A stretch of 7,894 bases of DNA from an uncultured bacterium. GTDB taxonomy: Bacteria; Verrucomicrobiota; Kiritimatiellia; RFP12; UBA1067. The stretch spans positions 1-7,894 of the forward strand of contig CACYEO010000154.1 of NCBI GenBank assembly GCA_902773475.1, given 5' to 3'. This document shows positions 5,369-7,894 of this stretch, in pieces. A program made the translations under genes and the position numbers. Under the pieces are notes generated by a model. That model saw only the letters and a program-made list of their open reading frames with translations, made no database searches and was not told the origin of the DNA. How positions within the stretch are numbered: position 1 is the first letter of the stretch; every line of letters begins with the position of its first letter.

Positions 5369-5992
5369 ATGACGCGTGCGGGGGTTTTTTCGCGAATTTT
5401 CCTTTCCGCAGCGGCCTGCGCCGCGCTTTGCGGATGTTTTTCCTCAAAGGCGCCGGCAGTGCGCCGCACCTGGGCCATTGACGGTTCGCTCCCCGGATTC
5501 CCCGCGCGGACTGCGAAGGCGCGGCAGATCTGCAAATCCGTCAAGACGGGTTCGGTGACGGTGGCGGCGCCTTTCGACGCCCAGGATTTCACGGTCCGCC
5601 GCAAATCCGGCGAGTGGACGCGCGACCCCTACAATGCATTCGTTTCGTCCCCGGCGTCCCTCGCGCGCGCGTCTTTCGAAACCGCGCTCGCGGCCGACGG
5701 ACGGTTCGGAAAGGTCTGCAACAGATATTCGCTGGCGCAGTGCGAGGCCGTCGCGGAATTGCACATGACGGATCTTTCGCTCGACGCAACCGACGAAAAG
5801 CCGACGGTGCGCGTGGCTCTTTCAGTCGCCGTCTTGAAATGCCAGGGCGGCAGAACCGGCGAAACGATCGCCGAAGGCAAAGGCTCCGCGGCGGTCGAAG
5901 CCGGCAAAGACGGATACACGGCAGCCTGGACGGAAGCCTTTGCGCAGGCAGTCGCAGCGGCTCTTGCGGAAACGGGCGGGAAAAAGAAATAA
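5369..5992 (+). CDS. Lipoprotein, PqiC/ABC-transport-auxiliary-like
   Basis: The 207-residue product starts with a lipoprotein signal peptide: positive MTRAGVFSR, a hydrophobic stretch, and the lipobox LCGC with Cys23 as the lipidated residue. Serines follow the cysteine and no Asp is at +2, so outer-membrane sorting is plausible. The mature part resembles the ABC_trans_aux (DUF330/PqiC) family: a V-rich strand SVTVAAPFDAQDFTVRR (62-78), then GEW...DPYNAFVSSPASLAR (81-100), FETALAADGRFGKV (103-116), and paired strands AVAELHMTDLSLD (127-139) and TVRVALSVAVLK (146-157). PqiC-type lipoproteins partner MCE-domain lipid carriers at the outer membrane, but no mce, permease or ATPase gene is visible here. 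The family call is from pattern and moderate; the lipoprotein call is firm. It ends in a Lys-rich tail and converges on tRNA-Glu, with 6 bases between. Confidence 0.72.
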   Translation: MTRAGVFSRIFLSAAACAALCGCFSSKAPAVRRTWAIDGSLPGFPARTAKARQICKSVKTGSVTVAAPFDAQDFTVRRKSGEWTRDPYNAFVSSPASLARASFETALAADGRFGKVCNRYSLAQCEAVAELHMTDLSLDATDEKPTVRVALSVAVLKCQGGRTGETIAEGKGSAAVEAGKDGYTAAWTEAFAQAVAAALAETGGKKK

Positions 5993-5998
5993 AAAAAC
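5981..5998 (-). terminator. T-rich tract directly after tRNA-Glu
   Basis: On the minus strand the encoded CCA is followed by G, then T7, A, TTT, C, TTTTT. There is no separate hairpin before the tract, so it is not a standard intrinsic terminator. Folded tRNA plus a U-run may suffice, or the tract may be a processing site. It overlaps the Lys codons and stop of the convergent lipoprotein gene. Confidence 0.4.
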
Positions 5999-6073
5999 TG
6001 GCAGCCCCAAGGAGAGTCGAACTCCTCTACCAAGCATGAAAAGCTCGTGTCCTAGCCGATAGACGATGGGGCC
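5999..6073 (-). tRNA. tRNA-Glu (anticodon UUC), CCA encoded
   Basis: Read on the minus strand, all arms close. The acceptor is GGCCCCA with TGGGGCT (first pair G-U), discriminator G, then an encoded CCA (6001-5999). The D stem is GTCT/GGAC. The anticodon stem CGAGC/GCTTG holds loop TTTTCAT with anticodon TTC. The variable loop is GTAG, and the T stem AGGAG/CTCCT carries loop TTCGACT. The TCGTCTA start of the D arm, the GGACAC around the D and anticodon stems, and the G discriminator match bacterial tRNA-Glu. It reads GAA and GAG and also feeds tetrapyrrole synthesis where the C5 pathway is used. It stands alone between two plus-strand operons, with its own promoter. Confidence 0.96.
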
Positions 6074-6078
6074 GCGAA

Positions 6079-6110
6079 CGGGGGAGAGTATAGCACAAGC
6101 GGCTCCCCCG
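6079..6110. repeat. Inverted repeat flanking the tRNA-Glu -10 box
   Basis: CGGGGGAG (6079-6086) and CTCCCCCG (6103-6110) form a perfect 8-bp inverted repeat with a 16-base centre. The tRNA -10 box begins directly next to the left arm and the right arm abuts the -35 box. It could be an operator, or simply a G/C-rich discriminator mirrored in the spacer. Transcribed from the left, it could also fold as a stem-loop downstream of the ispD operon, but no T-run follows. Confidence 0.6.
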
Positions 6111-6116
6111 ATGCAA
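6087..6116 (-). promoter_or_regulatory. Promoter of tRNA-Glu
   Basis: On the minus strand, TTGCAT (6116-6111), an 18-base spacer, and TATACT (6092-6087) preceded by TGC, an extended -10. The -10 lies 13 bases before the mature tRNA 5' end, leaving only a few bases of precursor leader. The discriminator is CTCCCCCG; strongly GC-rich discriminators are typical of stringently controlled stable-RNA promoters, so growth-rate or ppGpp control is a reasonable inference. Confidence 0.75.
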
Positions 6117-6117
6117 T

Positions 6118-6145
6118 AGGGAATTTCAAAAAAACGCAAATCCCT
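6118..6145 (+). other. Small hairpin upstream of dprA
   Basis: AGGGA-A-TTT (6118-6126) can pair with AAATCCCT (6138-6145), an 8-bp stem with one bulged A and an A-rich 11-base loop. It ends 14 bases before the dprA ATG. No T-run follows, so it is not a terminator; it could be a leader structure or chance. No convincing dprA promoter is visible in 6074-6159. Confidence 0.35.
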
Positions 6146-6159
6146 CAAATCAGGAAGCA

Positions 6160-7320
6160 ATGACAGACCGGGAAGCATATATCGCGTTCAACATGATACC
6201 GGAAATCGGCCATGTGAGACTGCAGAAGATGATGGATGCCGCAGGCGCGGGTCCGGCCGCCGTGTACGAGTCCCTTCCCGACGGGAAAAAAGTGTCGTTC
6301 GACGGAGGAAAGCCCGACTGGCGCAAGGAAATGGAACTCGCCGCCAAGGGGCGCATAACGCTTGTGACCCAGGCCGACCCGGAATACCCGGAAAGACTGT
6401 ACGACCTTGCATCGCCGCCGCTTTGCCTTTACGTGGCAGGGCGCGTGGAGGCCCTTTCGTCCAAGGGCGTCGCGATCGTGGGGACGCGCCGCTGCACGCA
6501 GTACGGGCGTGACGCGGCGGAGCGCTTCGCCTACGCGCTCGCGGCTGCCGGATGGACGGTGTTTTCAGGGCTGGCCGCGGGAATCGACGCCTGCGCCCAC
6601 CGCGGCGCGCTTGCGGCGAACGGATCCACGGTAGGGGTTCTCGGCGGGGCCATGGACCGCTTCTTCCCGTCCGAAAACAGACTCCTCGCGCGCGAAATGC
6701 TCGCAAAAGGGGCGGTTGTCACGGAATACCCCTTCGGCAGGCAGCCGGACACCTCGACCTTTCCGCAGCGCAACCGCATAGTGGCCGCCCTCGCGAAAGG
6801 CGTGATCGCGGCGGAATGCCCCGAAAAAAGCGGAACCCAGATAACCGTGTCCTTCGCCGCAGATCTCGGCAGAACGGTAATGGCGATACCCGGCGGAATA
6901 TACAGTCCGATGTCGTCGGGATGTCTTTCCATGATACGCGACGGCGCTTGCCTGGTGCGATCGCCGGACGATGTTTTCGAAGAGTTGGAAGGCGTCGGGG
7001 AAAGCGCCGCGCGCAGGCCTCCGCGCGCGTCATGCGCGTCAAAGCCCGCCGTCCCTGCGGCGGAGCGCGGCCCGGCGCCCGGAAACGGCCGCGGAAAGCA
7101 CGCGGCGCCGGCATTCGCGCCTGGCGCGGTGTCCATCGAAGAATCCCTTGTGATGCGCGCGCTAGGCGACGCTCCGTCGTCCATAGATTCCGTAGTGCGC
7201 GCGTGCGGACTTTCCGCGGCGCGCACGAACGTGCTTCTGGTGGGGCTGCGCATGAAAAGAAAAGTCCGGTTCCTTCCGGGAAACCGCGTGGCCGCGTGCT
7301 GCGGGGTCCGCGAACCGTGA
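6160..7320 (+). CDS. dprA: DNA-processing protein DprA (Smf)
   Basis: DprA binds incoming single-stranded DNA in the cytoplasm and loads RecA during natural transformation; it is also kept in many species not known to be competent. The 386 residues show an N-terminal helical segment (AYIAFNMIPEIGHVRLQKMM, 6-25) of SAM/HhH type, then the extended Rossmann domain (about 66-275). That domain has DPEYPERL (73-80), AIVGTRRCTQYGRDAA (105-120), FSGLAAGIDACAHRGAL (135-151), GVLGGAMDRFFPSEN (159-173), TFPQRNRIVAALAKG (200-214), SGTQIT (224-229) and VMAIPGGI (240-247). A Pro/Ala/Arg-rich linker (about 278-322) leads to a C-terminal winged helix (about 326-380, SIEESLVMRAL...SSIDSVVRACGL). Length and order match the long DprA form. 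AGGAAG lies only 2 bases before the ATG, a short spacing. The stop overlaps the next gene as GTGA. Confidence 0.95.
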   Translation: MTDREAYIAFNMIPEIGHVRLQKMMDAAGAGPAAVYESLPDGKKVSFDGGKPDWRKEMELAAKGRITLVTQADPEYPERLYDLASPPLCLYVAGRVEALSSKGVAIVGTRRCTQYGRDAAERFAYALAAAGWTVFSGLAAGIDACAHRGALAANGSTVGVLGGAMDRFFPSENRLLAREMLAKGAVVTEYPFGRQPDTSTFPQRNRIVAALAKGVIAAECPEKSGTQITVSFAADLGRTVMAIPGGIYSPMSSGCLSMIRDGACLVRSPDDVFEELEGVGESAARRPPRASCASKPAVPAAERGPAPGNGRGKHAAPAFAPGAVSIEESLVMRALGDAPSSIDSVVRACGLSAARTNVLLVGLRMKRKVRFLPGNRVAACCGVREP

Positions 7321-7894
7321 AAATCGCCTTCGTCACTTTCGGATGCCGCCTGAACAGGGCGCAGTCCGCGCGCGAGCGCGCGGCCGCCGAAGCCTCCGGA
7401 AACGAAATCGTCTCCCCGGACGACCCGCGGGCTGAAAAAATAATAGTGCGCTGCTGTTCGGTCACGGCCAAGGCCGCGCGCGAAAGCCGCAGGGCCGTCT
7501 CCGCCCTCCGCAAAGCGCATCCGGGATGCGAAGTGTCCGCCGAAGGCTGCATCGCCGGCGGATCGCCGGACGCGCCGTCGCTGCCGCGCGGAACCGGATA
7601 CGCGCCGGCGACGGCCCGCGCGTATCTCGACGTCCAGGACGGCTGTCCGGGCGGATGCACATTCTGCACGGTGCCGCGGTTCAGGGGCGCTCCGCGCTCC
7701 GTGCCGATAGAAGCCGCATTGTCGGAGGCGCGCGCGTTCATTGCCGCAGGATTCACGGAAATCACGGTGACGGGATGCAACCTTGCGCTCTACCGCGACG
7801 CATCCTCCGGCGCCGGACTTGCGGAGCTCCTTGAACGGCTCGCCCGCATTGAAAGCCCGGGCCACCGCATACGCATTGGATCGCTGGAGCCCGG
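7317..7894 (+). CDS. MtaB-like tRNA methylthiotransferase (3' end outside window)
   Basis: A radical SAM enzyme with two iron-sulfur clusters. MtaB adds a methylthio group to t6A37 of tRNAs reading ANN codons. The 192 visible residues contain the UPF0004 cluster cysteines C10 (TFGCRLN), C47 (VRCCSVTA) and C78 (AEGCIAGG), and the radical SAM motif C110-PGG-C114-TF-C117 within YLDVQDGCPGGC. RGAPRS and EITVTGCNLALY follow. QDGC and the TG-x-x-L-x-x-Y signature favour MtaB over MiaB (RGC, GQN) and RimO. The region between C78 and C110 is only 31 residues, well short of the usual length, and no frame change occurs there. The GTG start overlaps the dprA stop as GTGA; it is accepted because the family begins KIAFVTFGC at exactly this point. 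The rest of the radical SAM domain and any TRAM domain lie beyond the window. Confidence 0.87.
   Translation, partial: MKIAFVTFGCRLNRAQSARERAAAEASGNEIVSPDDPRAEKIIVRCCSVTAKAARESRRAVSALRKAHPGCEVSAEGCIAGGSPDAPSLPRGTGYAPATARAYLDVQDGCPGGCTFCTVPRFRGAPRSVPIEAALSEARAFIAAGFTEITVTGCNLALYRDASSGAGLAELLERLARIESPGHRIRIGSLEP

Noticed and set aside
6531..7865. Minus-strand open frame of 444 codons opposite dprA and the MtaB-like gene
   Set aside because: Antisense shadow of two identified genes; composition is Arg/Ala/Ser-rich without motifs.
1..7894. Defence island, prophage, integrated element or other novel multi-gene system
   Set aside because: Every gene matches a common chromosomal family, the only tRNA has no duplicated end or integrase beside it, and base composition looks even throughout.

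Overview
The window is GC-rich, gene-dense bacterial chromosome with ordinary housekeeping and accessory metabolism. It contains ten protein genes (two cut by the window edges) and one tRNA gene. There is no integrase, transposase, CRISPR array, toxin-antitoxin pair or phage gene. The organism is Gram-negative: it has a TonB-ExbB-ExbD energy-transduction set and a lipobox lipoprotein of outer-membrane type. It uses sigma-70-type promoters, Shine-Dalgarno sites, the MEP isoprenoid pathway and glucuronate catabolism. The ketol-acid reductoisomerase resembles the Bacteroidetes/fungal-type subgroup, and the N-acetylglutamate-synthase-like GNAT is the short stand-alone kind. Together these would fit a Lentisphaerota/Kiritimatiellota/Verrucomicrobiota-type gut or environmental bacterium. 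That placement is inference from memory and is weak.

Layout. (1) 1-313, plus strand: 3' end of uxaC, glucuronate isomerase. (2) 366-3731, minus strand, read right to left: ilvC, a short GNAT of N-acetylglutamate synthase type, exbB, exbD, tonB. All five are closely spaced and the run ends in a clear intrinsic terminator that overlaps the uxaC stop codon. (3) 3732-3933: divergent intergenic region with a near-consensus sigma-70 promoter for ispD and a weaker candidate promoter for ilvC. (4) 3934-5992, plus strand: ispD, a calcineurin-like metallophosphoesterase and a PqiC-like lipoprotein, overlapping or nearly so. (5) 5999-6073, minus strand: tRNA-Glu(UUC) with encoded CCA and its own promoter, whose -10 box sits inside a perfect 8-bp inverted repeat. 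(6) 6160-7894, plus strand: dprA followed, with a GTGA overlap, by a MtaB-type radical SAM tRNA methylthiotransferase that runs off the window.

How the genes work together. ilvC and the GNAT gene are both amino-acid biosynthetic (branched-chain, and probably the first step of arginine). ExbB, ExbD and TonB form the inner-membrane motor that powers outer-membrane TonB-dependent receptors. ispD supplies isoprenoid precursors; its two downstream partners are co-transcribed but have no obvious functional link to it. tRNA-Glu, DprA and MtaB belong to information processing.

I did not find a convincing undescribed multi-gene system. The most notable items are an ExbB that lacks nearly all of its large cytoplasmic loop, a MtaB-like enzyme with a shortened region between its N-terminal cysteine domain and its radical SAM domain, a PqiC-like lipoprotein without MCE partners nearby, and the palindrome around the tRNA-Glu promoter.
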